DNA of 64,000 nucleotides from Thioclava pacifica DSM 10166 (GTDB taxonomy: Bacteria > Pseudomonadota > Alphaproteobacteria > Rhodobacterales > Rhodobacteraceae). The position numbers and the translations under genes were made by a program. Location: positions 339,692 through 403,691 of the forward strand of contig NZ_AUND01000034.1 of the NCBI RefSeq assembly GCF_000714535.1. Direction: 5' to 3'. Shown here one piece after another: positions 9,125-18,764 of the stretch (its first letter is position 1; each line of letters starts with the position of its first letter). The notes beneath the pieces are model-generated. The model saw only the letters and a list, made by a program, of their open reading frames with translations. It did not search any database and was not told the origin of the DNA.

Positions 9125-9478
9125 ATGACCTATCTTCCCCGCTATGCGCTGATCGCAGTGATCGGCGCGGCCCTGTCGCCCATCGCCGTTATGGCGGAAG
9201 GCCCCACGAAATGGCTGACCTCCGGCGACACGGCTCAGATCACGCTTGCCAGCAGCGACATGTCCACGGCGCCCACGCCGTCGGTTCGCAATGACAAACT
9301 CTGGGAGCAGGGCCAGCGGATCACCCGTAACTATGTCCGCATCCGTCAGCCCGGCAATTTCGGTCTGAACCCGACTGCCACCTACTGGCGCTCCTACGAC
9401 TACATCTACCGCGTCGACGCAAAGACCGGCGAAGTGCTCGCCCAGGTCGGCAAGGCGGATACGATCATCGGCCACTGA
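9125..9478 (+). CDS. RcnB-like secreted protein, paralogue 2
   Basis: 117 residues with a signal peptide cleaved near AVMA-EG (about residue 23). The C-terminal half aligns with paralogue 1 (WEQGQRITRNYVRIRQPGNF then NPTATYWRSYDYIYRVDAKTGEVLAQVG), so it is a diverged copy of the same RcnB-like domain but lacks the CPPG motif. Periplasmic location is inferred. It has an upstream AT-rich promoter region and its own terminator. Function unknown. Confidence 0.72.
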   Translation: MTYLPRYALIAVIGAALSPIAVMAEGPTKWLTSGDTAQITLASSDMSTAPTPSVRNDKLWEQGQRITRNYVRIRQPGNFGLNPTATYWRSYDYIYRVDAKTGEVLAQVGKADTIIGH

Positions 9479-9510
9479 GCCGCAGCTTACGGTAATCGGT
9501 ATTCTTTTTG

Positions 9511-9543
9511 GCAAACGGGCGGAACCTTCTCCGCCCGTTTTGC
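9511..9543 (+). terminator. Intrinsic terminator after RcnB-like paralogue 2
   Basis: AAACGGGCGGA, a six-base loop, TCCGCCCGTTT, then TTGC: an 11-base stem ending in T residues. Confidence 0.85.
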
Positions 9544-9647
9544 TTTCTTCTGAACACCGAAGGAGAGCCGATGATCCGCCTGCCTCAACCTATCCAGCGC
9601 CGGACCGCGCCGTTGCCCGATCCTTCCGCCATCGCTAGGTTGAGTGC

Positions 9648-10052
9648 ATGAGAGCATCTTTCCTGACAGCGCCGATCCTTCTCGCCCTCGCCCTGCCCCT
9701 TTCCGCACAAGGGGTCGAAGTGATGCGCGGCGGCAAGCTCTCAACGGGGCAGGACGCCGCGAAAACCACAACCGAGCCCGAATGCAAAACACTCTCGACG
9801 GGTGACACGTTCTGCAAGGTTGAACGCAGCGGGGTCTCGCGTTGGGTGCTGCAAGGTCAGATGCAGCCCGATTTCAAAGTCGGTGAGGTCTTCCCGGTCT
9901 ATGATCATTCGATGATCATGGATCTCAACCGCTATGACCTGCCGCCGGTGACGGGAGCCTGGCGCTATTACGTGGTGCGCGGCGTGATCTACAAAGTCGG
10001 CGCGGACAGTCACAAGGTGATCGAGGTGGTCGGGCGCGCGATCGGGCGCTAG
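9648..10052 (+). CDS. RcnB-like secreted protein, paralogue 3
   Basis: 134 residues, signal peptide to about residue 20 (LPLSAQG). The C-terminus keeps the RcnB pattern: NRYDLPPVTGAWRYYVVRG followed by VIYKVGADSHKVIEVVG. The YDLPP string is closer to classic RcnB (YxLPpPP..W) than in the two upstream copies. Two cysteines (about 46 and 56) could form a disulfide in the periplasm. Its stop codon overlaps the stop of the convergent DUF4260 gene by four bases. Function unknown; metal-stress roles are known only for E. coli RcnB. Confidence 0.7.
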   Translation: MRASFLTAPILLALALPLSAQGVEVMRGGKLSTGQDAAKTTTEPECKTLSTGDTFCKVERSGVSRWVLQGQMQPDFKVGEVFPVYDHSMIMDLNRYDLPPVTGAWRYYVVRGVIYKVGADSHKVIEVVGRAIGR

Positions 10053-10426
10053 TTGCGCGTTCCGATCCTGCCGAGATGGGTGTCCTGAAAGCCGCTGCGC
10101 CGCTTGAGCCCATACCCCAGCATCCGATCAAACCCGGCATGGGCCAAGACAAGCAAACCGGCAGCGACCAGCCACGGCGTCTGCGCCACGGGAAGAGCCC
10201 CAAGCGCAGCGATCGCCAGGCCGAAGCCGTAGATATGCGCTAGATTATAGGCGACTGCGCCGCTGACCGGCCCCGCCAGATAGCCCAGCATCGACAGGTC
10301 CGGCGCGAAGAAAATCACGATCCAGACCCACCACGACCAACCCGGCCCCATCATCGCCGCCAGCGCGAGACCCGCGATGAAGATCACCGCCCCCTCGAGA
10401 CGCTGCCAGGCGATGTCCTCTCTCAC
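10049..10426 (-). CDS. DUF4260 family membrane protein
   Basis: 125 residues with four hydrophobic stretches and the family-type centre [29 protein letters not shown], ending [19 protein letters not shown]. It matches DUF4260, small integral membrane proteins of unknown role. The start (10424-10426) overlaps the uvrA stop by four bases (ATGA arrangement), so it is probably cotranscribed with uvrA. Confidence 0.82.
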   Translation of the reverse strand: MREDIAWQRLEGAVIFIAGLALAAMMGPGWSWWVWIVIFFAPDLSMLGYLAGPVSGAVAYNLAHIYGFGLAIAALGALPVAQTPWLVAAGLLVLAHAGFDRMLGYGLKRRSGFQDTHLGRIGTRN

Positions 10427-13278
10427 TCGGCCGCCTCCTTGAGGCCCAGCATGGGCGCGAGGTAGCGCCCCGTATGCGAGCGCGGATTGACCGCGACCTG
10501 CTCGGGTGTACCTTCGGCAACGATCTCGCCACCGCCATCGCCACCCTCGGGGCCAATGTCGATGATGTGGTCGGCGGTCTTGATGACATCGAGATTATGC
10601 TCGATCACCACGACCGTATTGCCCTGCTCGACGAGGCTGTGCAGCACCTCCAGGAGCTTGCGCACATCCTCGAAATGCAGACCCGTGGTCGGCTCGTCGA
10701 GAATATAGAGCGTGCGGCCCGTTGCGCGTTTCGACAGCTCCTTCGATAGCTTCACCCGCTGCGCCTCGCCGCCCGAGAGCGTCGTCGCCTGCTGGCCGAC
10801 CTTGATATAGCCAAGGCCCACCTCCATCAGCGCGTCCATCTTCTCGCGGATCGCGGGCACCGCCTTGAAGAACTCCTGCGCGTCCTCGACGGTCATATCA
10901 AGAACGTCCGCTATGCTCTTGCCTTTATACAAGATTTCCAAGGTCTCACGGTTGTAGCGCTTGCCCTTGCAGGTCTCGCATTCGACATAGACATCGGGGA
11001 GGAAATGCATCTCGATCTTGATGACGCCATCGCCCTGACAGGCCTCGCAGCGCCCGCCCTTCACGTTGAAGCTGAACCGCCCCGGCTTGTAGCCGCGCGC
11101 CTTGGCCTCGGGCAGGCCCGCGAACCAGTCGCGGATCGGGGTGAAGGCCCCGGTGTAAGTGGCTGGATTCGAACGCGGAGTCCGCCCGATCGGGCGTTGG
11201 TCGATGTCGATGACCTTGTCGAGATGCTCGAGCCCCTTCACCGTGTCGCAGGGCGCGGGCGTCTGGCGCGCGCCGTTGAGGCGCATCGAGGCGGTCTTGA
11301 ACAGCGTCTCGATGGTCAGGGTCGACTTGCCGCCGCCCGACACGCCGGTCACGCAGACGAATTTCCCCAGCGGAAAATCCACCGTCACATCCTTGAGGTT
11401 GTTCCCACAAGCCCCGACAACGGTTAGCTTTTTCTTGTTTCCCTTGCGCCGGTCCGTGGGCACCGCGATTTCGCGTGTGCCCGACAGATATTGCCCGGTC
11501 ATCGAGGCCGGGTCGGCGGCGATCTCCTCGGGCGTGCCACGCGCGACGACCTGCCCGCCATGCACCCCCGCGCCCGGCCCGATATCGAAGACGTAATCGG
11601 CATGGCGGATCGCATCCTCGTCATGCTCGACGACGATCACCGTATTGCCCTGATCGCGCAGATTCTTCAGCGTCTGCAGGAGCCGGTCATTGTCGCGCTG
11701 GTGCAGACCGATGGAGGGTTCATCCAACACATAGAGCACCCCGGTCAGCCCCGAGCCGATCTGGCTCGCCAGACGAATCCGCTGGCTCTCGCCGCCCGAC
11801 AGAGTGCCCGCCGCGCGGCTCATCGTGAGATAGTCGAGCCCGACATTCACAAGGAATCCAAGACGTTCTCGGATTTCCTTGAGGATCGCATGGGCGATCT
11901 CGTTCTTCTGCTGGGACAGGCTGTCCGGGACGGTCGCCACCCAGTCATGCGCTTCGCGGATCGACATCTCGACGATCTGGCCGATATGTTTGCCGCCGAT
12001 CTTCACGGCGAGCGCCTCGGGGCGCAGGCGGTAGCCCTCGCAAGCATGGCAGGGGCGGTTGTTCTGGTAACGCTCCATCTCCTCGCGCGACCAGGCGCTA
12101 TCGGTCTCGCGGTAGCGGCGCTCCATGTTCGGGATGATGCCTTCGAAGGTGCGGCTGACCTCGTAGACGCGCCCGCCCTCGTCGAAGCGGAACTTGATTT
12201 CCTGATCGCCCGAGCCGCGCAGGAACAGGTTTTGCACCTGTTCCGGCAGGTCCTTCCACGGCTTCTTCGGATCGAACCCGTGATGTTTCGCCAGCGCCTC
12301 GATCGTCTGGGTGTAGTAGGGCGATTTCGAACGCGCCCAGGGCGCGAGCGCCCCACCCCGGATCGAGAGCGTCACGTCCGGAACGACAAGGCGCTCGTCG
12401 AAGAACAGCTCGACGCCCAGACCGTCACAGACCGGGCAGGCCCCGAAGGGCGCGTTGAACGAGAACAGGCGCGGTTCGATTTCGGGGATGGTGAAGCCAC
12501 TGACGGGACAGGCGAAGTTCTCGGAAAACGTCGTGCGTTCGGGATCGCCCTCTTTCGGCGCAGACTCGAAAATCGCGATCCCGTCGGCCAGATCGAGCGC
12601 AGTTCGGAACGAGTCCGCCAGCCGCGTCTCCATCCCCTCGCGCACCACGACACGGTCCACCACCACGTCGATATTGTGCCGGAATTTCTTGTCGAGCGTG
12701 GGCGGTTCTTCCAACTCGTAGAACTCGCCATTGACCTTCACGCGCTGGAAGCCCTGCTTGCGCAGCTCGATGAATTCCTTGCGATATTCGCCCTTGCGGT
12801 CGCGCACGATCGGGGCGAGCAGATAGCCGCGCGTGCCCTCTTCCATGCGCATCACCGCATCGACCATGTCCTGCACCTGTTGCGCCTCGATCGGCTTGCC
12901 GGTGGCGGGGCTGTAGGGCGTGCCCGCCCGAGCGAAAAGCAGACGCATGTAATCGTAGATCTCGGTCACCGTGCCGACGGTCGAGCGCGGGTTCTTCGAG
13001 GTCGTCTTCTGCTCGATCGAGATTGCGGGCGAGAGGCCCGAGATGTGATCCACATCCGGCTTGCCCATCATGTCGAGGAACTGGCGCGCATAGGCGCTCA
13101 GGCTCTCGACATAGCGGCGCTGGCCCTCGGCATAGATCGTATCGAAAGCGAGCGAGGATTTGCCGGAGCCCGACAGCCCCGTGATCACCACGAACTGATC
13201 GCGCGGAATATCGAGATCCACGCCCTTGAGATTGTGCTCGCGCGCGCCGCGCACTTCGATGAACTTCTGCTCAGCCAT
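10423..13278 (-). CDS. uvrA: Excinuclease ABC subunit A
   Basis: 951 residues, normal UvrA length, two ABC ATPase modules. Visible are Walker [21 protein letters not shown] (about 33-52), the [19 protein letters not shown] segment, two ABC signatures ([16 protein letters not shown]) and a second Walker [11 protein letters not shown]. The C-terminal zinc module is intact (CEAC..CETC), while the first has CPVS..CPVC, Ser replacing one Cys. With UvrB it scans DNA for bulky lesions. The start is the ATG at 13278 because [19 protein letters not shown] is the family N-terminus; longer reading is unsupported. An SOS box lies 65 bases upstream. Confidence 0.97.
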   Translation of the reverse strand: MAEQKFIEVRGAREHNLKGVDLDIPRDQFVVITGLSGSGKSSLAFDTIYAEGQRRYVESLSAYARQFLDMMGKPDVDHISGLSPAISIEQKTTSKNPRSTVGTVTEIYDYMRLLFARAGTPYSPATGKPIEAQQVQDMVDAVMRMEEGTRGYLLAPIVRDRKGEYRKEFIELRKQGFQRVKVNGEFYELEEPPTLDKKFRHNIDVVVDRVVVREGMETRLADSFRTALDLADGIAIFESAPKEGDPERTTFSENFACPVSGFTIPEIEPRLFSFNAPFGACPVCDGLGVELFFDERLVVPDVTLSIRGGALAPWARSKSPYYTQTIEALAKHHGFDPKKPWKDLPEQVQNLFLRGSGDQEIKFRFDEGGRVYEVSRTFEGIIPNMERRYRETDSAWSREEMERYQNNRPCHACEGYRLRPEALAVKIGGKHIGQIVEMSIREAHDWVATVPDSLSQQKNEIAHAILKEIRERLGFLVNVGLDYLTMSRAAGTLSGGESQRIRLASQIGSGLTGVLYVLDEPSIGLHQRDNDRLLQTLKNLRDQGNTVIVVEHDEDAIRHADYVFDIGPGAGVHGGQVVARGTPEEIAADPASMTGQYLSGTREIAVPTDRRKGNKKKLTVVGACGNNLKDVTVDFPLGKFVCVTGVSGGGKSTLTIETLFKTASMRLNGARQTPAPCDTVKGLEHLDKVIDIDQRPIGRTPRSNPATYTGAFTPIRDWFAGLPEAKARGYKPGRFSFNVKGGRCEACQGDGVIKIEMHFLPDVYVECETCKGKRYNRETLEILYKGKSIADVLDMTVEDAQEFFKAVPAIREKMDALMEVGLGYIKVGQQATTLSGGEAQRVKLSKELSKRATGRTLYILDEPTTGLHFEDVRKLLEVLHSLVEQGNTVVVIEHNLDVIKTADHIIDIGPEGGDGGGEIVAEGTPEQVAVNPRSHTGRYLAPMLGLKEAAE

Positions 13279-13342
13279 CCATGCCCCCTGACATACCCGC
13301 CCTAGATAGGCGATGCGCGGTGAGTCTCCAATGAAAAAGAGC

Positions 13343-13357
13343 GAACGAAATGTGAAC
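13343..13357 (-). promoter_or_regulatory. SOS box (alphaproteobacterial LexA site) of uvrA
   Basis: GAAC-N7-GAAC on the plus strand, i.e. GTTCACATTTCGTTC reading toward uvrA, matching the alphaproteobacterial LexA consensus GTTC-N7-GTTC exactly. It is 65 bases upstream of the uvrA start, within the expected promoter. Confidence 0.9.
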
Positions 13358-13451
13358 TTCTTAGGTTTCGTTGGGGTCCGCCAAATCTTTCGGCGCGATC
13401 GCAGGGCCGCGCCAGACCGCCGGGTGGGCGTTGCAACCGTCGAGGTATTAA

Positions 13452-13545
13452 CTTTATCCCTGCCAGATCCTGACAACCTCGATCCGCGCGCTGGCGTTGC
13501 CAAAGCGCCCGCCCGAGGGGGCGGTCGGGCGCGGCCCGGGCCGCT
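13452..13545 (+). repeat. Dispersed intergenic repeat, short-type copy C
   Basis: Aligns along its length with 3860-3953. The right end holds two nested palindromes: GCGCCCG..CGGGCGC (13505-13532) and the perfect GCGGCCCGGGCCGC (13531-13544). It is the most symmetrical copy. It lies in the 491-base gap between uvrA and the rhodanese gene. Apart from the SOS box and a T-rich stretch near 13650-13680 that may hold the rhodanese promoter, I see nothing else in the gap. Confidence 0.6.
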
Positions 13546-13769
13546 TGCGCGGCTGATCCGGGCCCGGACAGGACGTTGACGACCCCATCCCGTCCCCGCC
13601 CGCTTCCCTCGCAGCGCGATCAAATTCGTGGCAGAACAGTCTCAAATTCCACTTCTTGAATGTATTTTTGCCGCGTTTCGGGTTATGGGACTTGAAAGCC
13701 CCTGCCGATTGGCCACATGAGGCGGGAAGCAGGCCGTTTCGGCCTTATGAGATTGCAAGAGGTGGAAAC

Positions 13770-14141
13770 ATGCTGAACTTCCTTCGTCCCTCCGGTGCTG
13801 GCGGCCGTGTCGAACGCATCGACCCGAAAGAGGCCGTCGCAAAGGCGAAAGCCGGCGAGCTGACCGTGATCGACGTGCGCGAAGGCATGGAAGTCAAAGC
13901 CTCGGGCAAAGCCAAGGGGGCGCTGCATATCCCGCTCGCGACGATCCGCATGAAGGCCGATCCCTCGAGCCCCGAGAAAAACCCCAAGCTCGACACCGCG
14001 AAGCCGGTGGCGCTCTACTGCGCCTCGGGCGCGCGTTCGGCCGGCGCCGCCCAGATGCTCGCGCAGATGGGCTACGAACATGTCTACAACATCGGCGGCC
14101 TCTATGATTGGCACGCCGCAGGCGGCGAGATCGAACGCTGA
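13770..14141 (+). CDS. Rhodanese-like domain protein
   Basis: 123 residues, a single rhodanese domain with VIDVREGMEV (about 35-44) and the active loop YCASGARSAG (about 82-91), whose Cys is the persulfide-carrying residue. The loop length fits sulfur transfer rather than phosphatase activity. It is cytosolic, with no signal peptide. AAGAGGTGG sits five bases before the ATG. It is convergent with lpd and shares a hairpin with it. The physiological sulfur acceptor is unknown. Confidence 0.88.
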   Translation: MLNFLRPSGAGGRVERIDPKEAVAKAKAGELTVIDVREGMEVKASGKAKGALHIPLATIRMKADPSSPEKNPKLDTAKPVALYCASGARSAGAAQMLAQMGYEHVYNIGGLYDWHAAGGEIER

Positions 14142-14164
14142 TCCGTCAGACCAATCGAGCAGAC

Positions 14165-14191
14165 AAAAGGGGCCCAGCGGGCCCCTTTTTC
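14165..14191 (+). terminator. Terminator between rhodanese gene and lpd
   Basis: AAAAGGGGCCC, short loop, GGGCCCCTTTTT. The stem is flanked by A on one side and T on the other, so it could act for both convergent genes. Confidence 0.9.
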
Positions 14192-14223
14192 ATATCTTGA
14201 TCGCACGCTTGGTGCAGGTGCGA

Positions 14224-15618
14224 TCAGAAGTGGATCGCACGTCCATATGCGTCGAGCACCGCTTCATGCATCATCTCCGACAGGGTCGGGTGCGGGAAGA
14301 CGGTATTCATCAGGTCTTCCTCGGTGGTCTCGAGCTGACGGCCCACGACATAGCCCTGGATCAGCTCGGTCACCTCGGCGCCCACCATATGCGCGCCCAG
14401 CAATTCGCCGGTCTTCGCGTCAAACACGGTCTTGACCATGCCCTCGGGCTCGCCCAGAGCGATCGCCTTCCCGTTGCCCATGAAGGGGAAGCGGCCGACT
14501 TTCACGTCATAGCCCGCCTCTTTCGCCTTGGCTTCGGTCATGCCGACCGAAGCGACCTGCGGCGAGCAATAGGTGCAGCCCGCGATCGAGCCCGGCTTGA
14601 CCGGATGGGCATGTTTGCCCGCGACCAGCTCAGCCACCATCACGCCTTCATGGCTGGCCTTGTGCGCAAGCCAGGGCGCGCCCGCGATGTCGCCGATCGC
14701 ATAGAGCCCCTCGACCCCGGTGCGGCAGAACTCGTCGGTCACGACATGGGTGCGGTCGACCTTCACGCCGGCCTCTTCAAGTCCCAGATCTTCAACATTG
14801 CCGACGATGCCCACGGCGGAAATCACCGTATCGACCTCGAGCGTCTCGGTCTTACCGCCCGCCTCCAGCGTTGCGATCACCTTGTCGGCCTTGCGGTCGA
14901 GCTTGGTGACGGTGGTCTTCTCGCGGATCTTCATACCCTGCTTCTCGAACTGCTTTTTGGCGAATTTCGAGATTTCCTCATCCTCGACGGGCAGCACGCG
15001 GTCCATCACCTCGACCACGGTGGTCTCGGCCCCGAGCGTATTGAAGAAAGACGCGAATTCGATCCCGATTGCACCCGAACCGATCACGAGCAGCTTCTTG
15101 GGCTGATGCGGCGGTTGCAGCGCGTGCTTGTAGGACCAGACGCGCTTGCCGTCCGCTTCCAGCCCCGGCAGATTGCGCGCCCGTGCGCCGGTGGCGAGCA
15201 CGATGTTCTTCGCGGTGAGCTCCTCGGTACCCTTGTCGGTCGTGACGGAAACCTTGCCTTTGCCGGCGAGCTTCGCCGCCCCCATCACCACATCGACCTT
15301 GTTCTTCTTGAGCAGGTGCGCGACGCCGGAGGACAGCTGCTTGGCCACCCCGCGCGAGCGTTTCACCACCGCATCGAGGTCGTAGCCGATCTTCTCGACG
15401 CTCAGGCCGAATTCCTTCGCACGTTCCATCAGGTGGAAGACCTCGGCGGAGCGCAGCAGCGCTTTCGTCGGGATGCAGCCCCAGTTGAGACAGATGCCGC
15501 CCAGATGTTCGCGCTCCACGACCGCGACCTTGAGGCCCAGCTGTGCGCCTCGGATGGCGCAGACATAGCCTCCCGGCCCTGCGCCGATCACGATCATGTC
15601 GTAGCTTTTCGATGCCAT
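14224..15618 (-). CDS. lpd: Dihydrolipoyl dehydrogenase
   Basis: 464 residues. FAD loop GAGPGGYVCAIRGAQLG (about 12-28), redox disulfide in GGICLNWGCIPTKALL (about 40-55), NAD-site GSGAIGIEFAS, and a C-terminal HPTLSE that provides the catalytic His-Glu pair. It reoxidises dihydrolipoamide of 2-oxoacid dehydrogenases or the glycine-cleavage system. No E1/E2 genes are next to it, so the partner complex cannot be told here. The upstream DUF924 gene ends 36 bases before its start and may be cotranscribed. Confidence 0.95.
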   Translation of the reverse strand: MASKSYDMIVIGAGPGGYVCAIRGAQLGLKVAVVEREHLGGICLNWGCIPTKALLRSAEVFHLMERAKEFGLSVEKIGYDLDAVVKRSRGVAKQLSSGVAHLLKKNKVDVVMGAAKLAGKGKVSVTTDKGTEELTAKNIVLATGARARNLPGLEADGKRVWSYKHALQPPHQPKKLLVIGSGAIGIEFASFFNTLGAETTVVEVMDRVLPVEDEEISKFAKKQFEKQGMKIREKTTVTKLDRKADKVIATLEAGGKTETLEVDTVISAVGIVGNVEDLGLEEAGVKVDRTHVVTDEFCRTGVEGLYAIGDIAGAPWLAHKASHEGVMVAELVAGKHAHPVKPGSIAGCTYCSPQVASVGMTEAKAKEAGYDVKVGRFPFMGNGKAIALGEPEGMVKTVFDAKTGELLGAHMVGAEVTELIQGYVVGRQLETTEEDLMNTVFPHPTLSEMMHEAVLDAYGRAIHF

Positions 15619-15654
15619 GTCTTCCCTCCGGTCAGAAACTGGTTTGGCATTAAA

Positions 15655-16239
15655 CTATTTCACCGACGCATTCAACTCATCCAAAGCATTCAGCGCCTTC
15701 CCATAGCCACCTTCACGCATAAATGTTTCTTCCTCGGGCGTTGTCGTGCGGCCAAGCGCGGAGTTGCGCCACGGGAAACGCCCAAATTGTTCGATCACTA
15801 AACGATGTGCACGCGCATGTTTGAGATTGTCCGGCGAATACCATCGCTCGGAAAACAGCTGCACTGCACGATCCTGATCGGCAAGCGCCTCGGAATGCAT
15901 GAAGGGCAGGTAGAAGAACTGTTGCAAGGGTGGGCCGATCTGCATGTCGTGCCCTTCCGCGATCGCGCGGGCCGCATGCTGACGCGCCGCCGGATCGGTC
16001 TCGAAGGCGCGCGGGTCGTCGCGGAACATATTGCGCGGGAACTGGTCGAGCAGCAGGATCAATGCCAGCGCCCCTTTCGGACTGCGCTCCCAATCGTTGA
16101 GCGCGCCCTGCGCCGCGATTTGCCAAAGCGGGGCGAAGCGACGCCGGATCGCGGCGTCAATCTCCTCGGTCGATTGATACCAGTTCTTCTCGCCCACCTC
16201 CACGCGCCAGAAGCGCAGGATTTCGTCAATGCGATCCAT
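15655..16239 (-). CDS. DUF924 family protein
   Basis: 194 residues. It matches the DUF924 family (helical, TPR-like): ILRFWRVEVGEKNWYQ near the start, LLLDQFPRNMFR (about 65-76), HDMQIGPPLQQFFYLPFMHSE and FGRFPWRNSALGR later. The conserved Asp/Arg/His residues look enzyme-like but no activity is established. It is cytosolic. The ATG at 16237-16239 is followed immediately by the conserved DRIDEILRFW. It sits between MFS and lpd genes, all on the minus strand. Confidence 0.85.
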   Translation of the reverse strand: MDRIDEILRFWRVEVGEKNWYQSTEEIDAAIRRRFAPLWQIAAQGALNDWERSPKGALALILLLDQFPRNMFRDDPRAFETDPAARQHAARAIAEGHDMQIGPPLQQFFYLPFMHSEALADQDRAVQLFSERWYSPDNLKHARAHRLVIEQFGRFPWRNSALGRTTTPEEETFMREGGYGKALNALDELNASVK

Positions 16240-16313
16240 AGAAAACGGCCCTCCCCTGCCGCAACCCGGATCAATGGTAGGGCATGGCGCGCGATGGGCA
16301 AAGCCGAAAGAGA

Positions 16314-17585
16314 TCAGGCCGCGTCGGAACGCGTCTCTTCCTCCGCCGCGGCGGCTTCTTCCTGAGCAACCTCGAGCACCGCCTCGACCGCCACCGCCGT
16401 CGCCGTGGGCGAGAGAACCGTATAGGTGCCGGTATCGTCTGCCGAGGGGGCGGCCCGCCGTGTCATCCGCCAGGCGGCATAGCCCGCGATTGCGGCACAG
16501 AGCACCCCCATATACAGGAAGAACCCGCCCGGCCCCACGACGCCCATCAGCCAACCCGTGACCATCGGCCCCGCGACTGCGCCCACACCGTTGATGAACA
16601 TCAGCCCCGCCGAGGCCGCGGCCATGTCGGAATTGTCCAGGTAGTCATTCGTGTAAGCGATCAGTAGCGAATAGAGCGGGTTCGCCACGCCCCCGATCAG
16701 CGCGCCGGCAACCAGCAACAGCCAGAAAGGCGGGTTGAAGATGAAAGCCGCGATCATCACCACCGCGCCGCCAAGCGCCGTGCCCGCGATCAGCACACGC
16801 CGATCCATCCGGTCCGAGAAATAGCCGATCGGATATTGAAGGATCATGCCCCCCACATAGATCGCCGCCACGAAGGCCGAGATCTGTTTCACGTTCAGCC
16901 CCTCGGCCGTGCCCCAGACCGAGGCCATGCCGAACATCGCCGAGAAGATCCCGCCCAGCAGGAAGATCCCGACCATGCCGAGCGGCGAGGCATCCCAAAG
17001 GCGCTTGAAGGTCATGCGCTGGATCGTCTCGAAGCTCGGGGCGGGCGAGGCCGAAAGCAGAATCGGCGTGAAGGACAGCGAAACCAGCACCGAGGGGATC
17101 ACGAAAAGGAAATAGCCCGCCGGATCGCCCACATTGAGCAGCGCCTGCGCGGTGACGATGCCGATCATCTGCATCATCATGTAAAGCGAAAGCGCCTGCC
17201 CGCGTGTCTCGTTCGTGGCGCTCGCGTTCAACCAGCTTTCGGCGGTGATATAGACACCCGAGAAGGAGAACCCGATCAGCACGCGCATCGCCACCCAGGC
17301 GGGCCAGTTCGGGAAGGCCGCATACAGCACCAGCACCGCCGAAATCAGCGAGCCAAGTGCCGCGAAGACCCGCACATGCCCAACCCGCGCGATCATCTCG
17401 GGCACCATGCGCGACCCGAACAGGAAGCCTGCGAAATAGGCCGACATCACGAGCGACATATAGAAGGTGTCGATGCCCTCGATATTGCCACGAATACCGA
17501 GCAGCGTGCCCTGCATCCCATTGCCCACCATCAAGAGCATGATCCCCAGCAAAAGTGGCCAGGTCTGGCGCAGCACTAACAACAT
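16314..17585 (-). CDS. MFS transporter (YcaD/UMF-like permease)
   Basis: 423 residues with about twelve hydrophobic segments and MFS motifs (GSRMVPEMIARVGHVR in the loop 2-3 position; FSDRMDRRVLI in loop 8-9). The acidic Ala/Glu-rich C-tail is cytoplasmic. Sequence style fits the YcaD-like branch whose substrates are not well defined. The ATG at 17583-17585 is preferred over the preceding TTG because GAGGGACG lies at a better distance. The substrate cannot be named. Confidence 0.85.
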   Translation of the reverse strand: MLLVLRQTWPLLLGIMLLMVGNGMQGTLLGIRGNIEGIDTFYMSLVMSAYFAGFLFGSRMVPEMIARVGHVRVFAALGSLISAVLVLYAAFPNWPAWVAMRVLIGFSFSGVYITAESWLNASATNETRGQALSLYMMMQMIGIVTAQALLNVGDPAGYFLFVIPSVLVSLSFTPILLSASPAPSFETIQRMTFKRLWDASPLGMVGIFLLGGIFSAMFGMASVWGTAEGLNVKQISAFVAAIYVGGMILQYPIGYFSDRMDRRVLIAGTALGGAVVMIAAFIFNPPFWLLLVAGALIGGVANPLYSLLIAYTNDYLDNSDMAAASAGLMFINGVGAVAGPMVTGWLMGVVGPGGFFLYMGVLCAAIAGYAAWRMTRRAAPSADDTGTYTVLSPTATAVAVEAVLEVAQEEAAAAEEETRSDAA

Positions 17586-17692
17586 CAAAAACGTCCCTCG
17601 GGTTTGGCCTGCGGTCAGGCGCGTGGATCTGCGCCGTGCCGAGCCCCGGCATCTAGTGCGCCATGTCGCGAAGAACAGGTCTGTATGCGACT

Positions 17693-18754
17693 TTACGGGA
17701 TCAGAAGCGACGCATCGCCATAGGAAAAGAATCTATACCGATTTTCAACTGCATGCGCGTAAATCTTTTGTATTCGCTCATGCCCCATCAAGGCCGAGAC
17801 CAGCATCAACAGCGTTGATTTCGGCAGGTGGAAATTCGTCATCAGCGCGTCGGTGATACGGAACTCGAAGCCGGGATAGATGAAGATGTCGGTCGCATCG
17901 CGAAACGGCACGATTTGGCCCATGGCACCGCCGGGTGCGCGTGCGGCGCTTTCGATGAGGCGCAGCGCGGTCGTGCCAACCGGGATCACCCGACCGCCCG
18001 CCGCCTTCGTCGCATTGATCTCGGCGGCAGCCGCCTCGCTCACCTCGCCCCATTCGGCATGCATCTTGTGGGTCGTCACGTCCTCGACCTTGACCGGAAG
18101 AAAGGTGCCCGCACCGACATGGAGGGTCACTTCGGTGAACTCGACCCCTTTCGCGGCGAGTGCTTCCAGCAGTTCGCGGGTGAAATGCAGGCTCGCGGTC
18201 GGAGCGGCCACGGCGCCGGAATGGCGCGCGAAAACGGTCTGGTAGTCACGCTTGTCGTCTTCGTCCGGCGCGCGCAGAGCCGCGATATAGGGCGGCAACG
18301 GCATCGCACCGGCCTCGGCCAGCGCGGCGTCGAAATCCTCGCCGGTCAGGTTGAAAGCCACCCGCAGCTGCCCCTGCTCGATCGCCACGACCTGAGCCGA
18401 GAGCGCATCGGAGAAGACGATCACCTCGCCCTGCTTCACCTTGCGCAGGGGTTTGGCGAGCGCCGTCCATTCGCCACCCGGAGCAGGCTCCAGAAGCGTC
18501 ACCTCGACCTTCGCGGTCACCTCGCCCTGCGCGCTTTGCCGGGTGCGCATGCCCGACAGGCGCGCCGGGATCACCTTGGTATTGTTGAGCACCAGGCGAT
18601 CGCCCGGACGGAAGATGTCGATCAGGTCGCGTACATGCAGATCGGTGATCGTATCACCTTGCGCAAGCAACAGCCGCGCCGCGTCGCGCGGGCGCGCAGG
18701 ACGCGTGGCAATCAGACCCTCGGGCAGGTCGAAATCGAAATCCTCGAGTTTCAT
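17693..18754 (-). CDS. queA: S-adenosylmethionine:tRNA ribosyltransferase-isomerase
   Basis: 353 residues, normal QueA length. Begins [19 protein letters not shown]; contains [38 protein letters not shown] and the C-terminal [17 protein letters not shown], all typical of QueA. It transfers the ribosyl group of SAM to preQ1 at the wobble base, making epoxyqueuosine in tRNA. It starts ten bases after the AsmA-like gene stop, so the two are probably cotranscribed. The partner tgt is not next to it. Confidence 0.96.
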   Translation of the reverse strand: MKLEDFDFDLPEGLIATRPARPRDAARLLLAQGDTITDLHVRDLIDIFRPGDRLVLNNTKVIPARLSGMRTRQSAQGEVTAKVEVTLLEPAPGGEWTALAKPLRKVKQGEVIVFSDALSAQVVAIEQGQLRVAFNLTGEDFDAALAEAGAMPLPPYIAALRAPDEDDKRDYQTVFARHSGAVAAPTASLHFTRELLEALAAKGVEFTEVTLHVGAGTFLPVKVEDVTTHKMHAEWGEVSEAAAAEINATKAAGGRVIPVGTTALRLIESAARAPGGAMGQIVPFRDATDIFIYPGFEFRITDALMTNFHLPKSTLLMLVSALMGHERIQKIYAHAVENRYRFFSYGDASLLIP

Positions 18755-18764
18755 CGGATAAACC

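Noticed and set aside
11491..13305. A long open frame antisense to uvrA
   Set aside because: It lies wholly within uvrA, encodes an arginine/histidine-rich sequence without domains and has no ribosome site.
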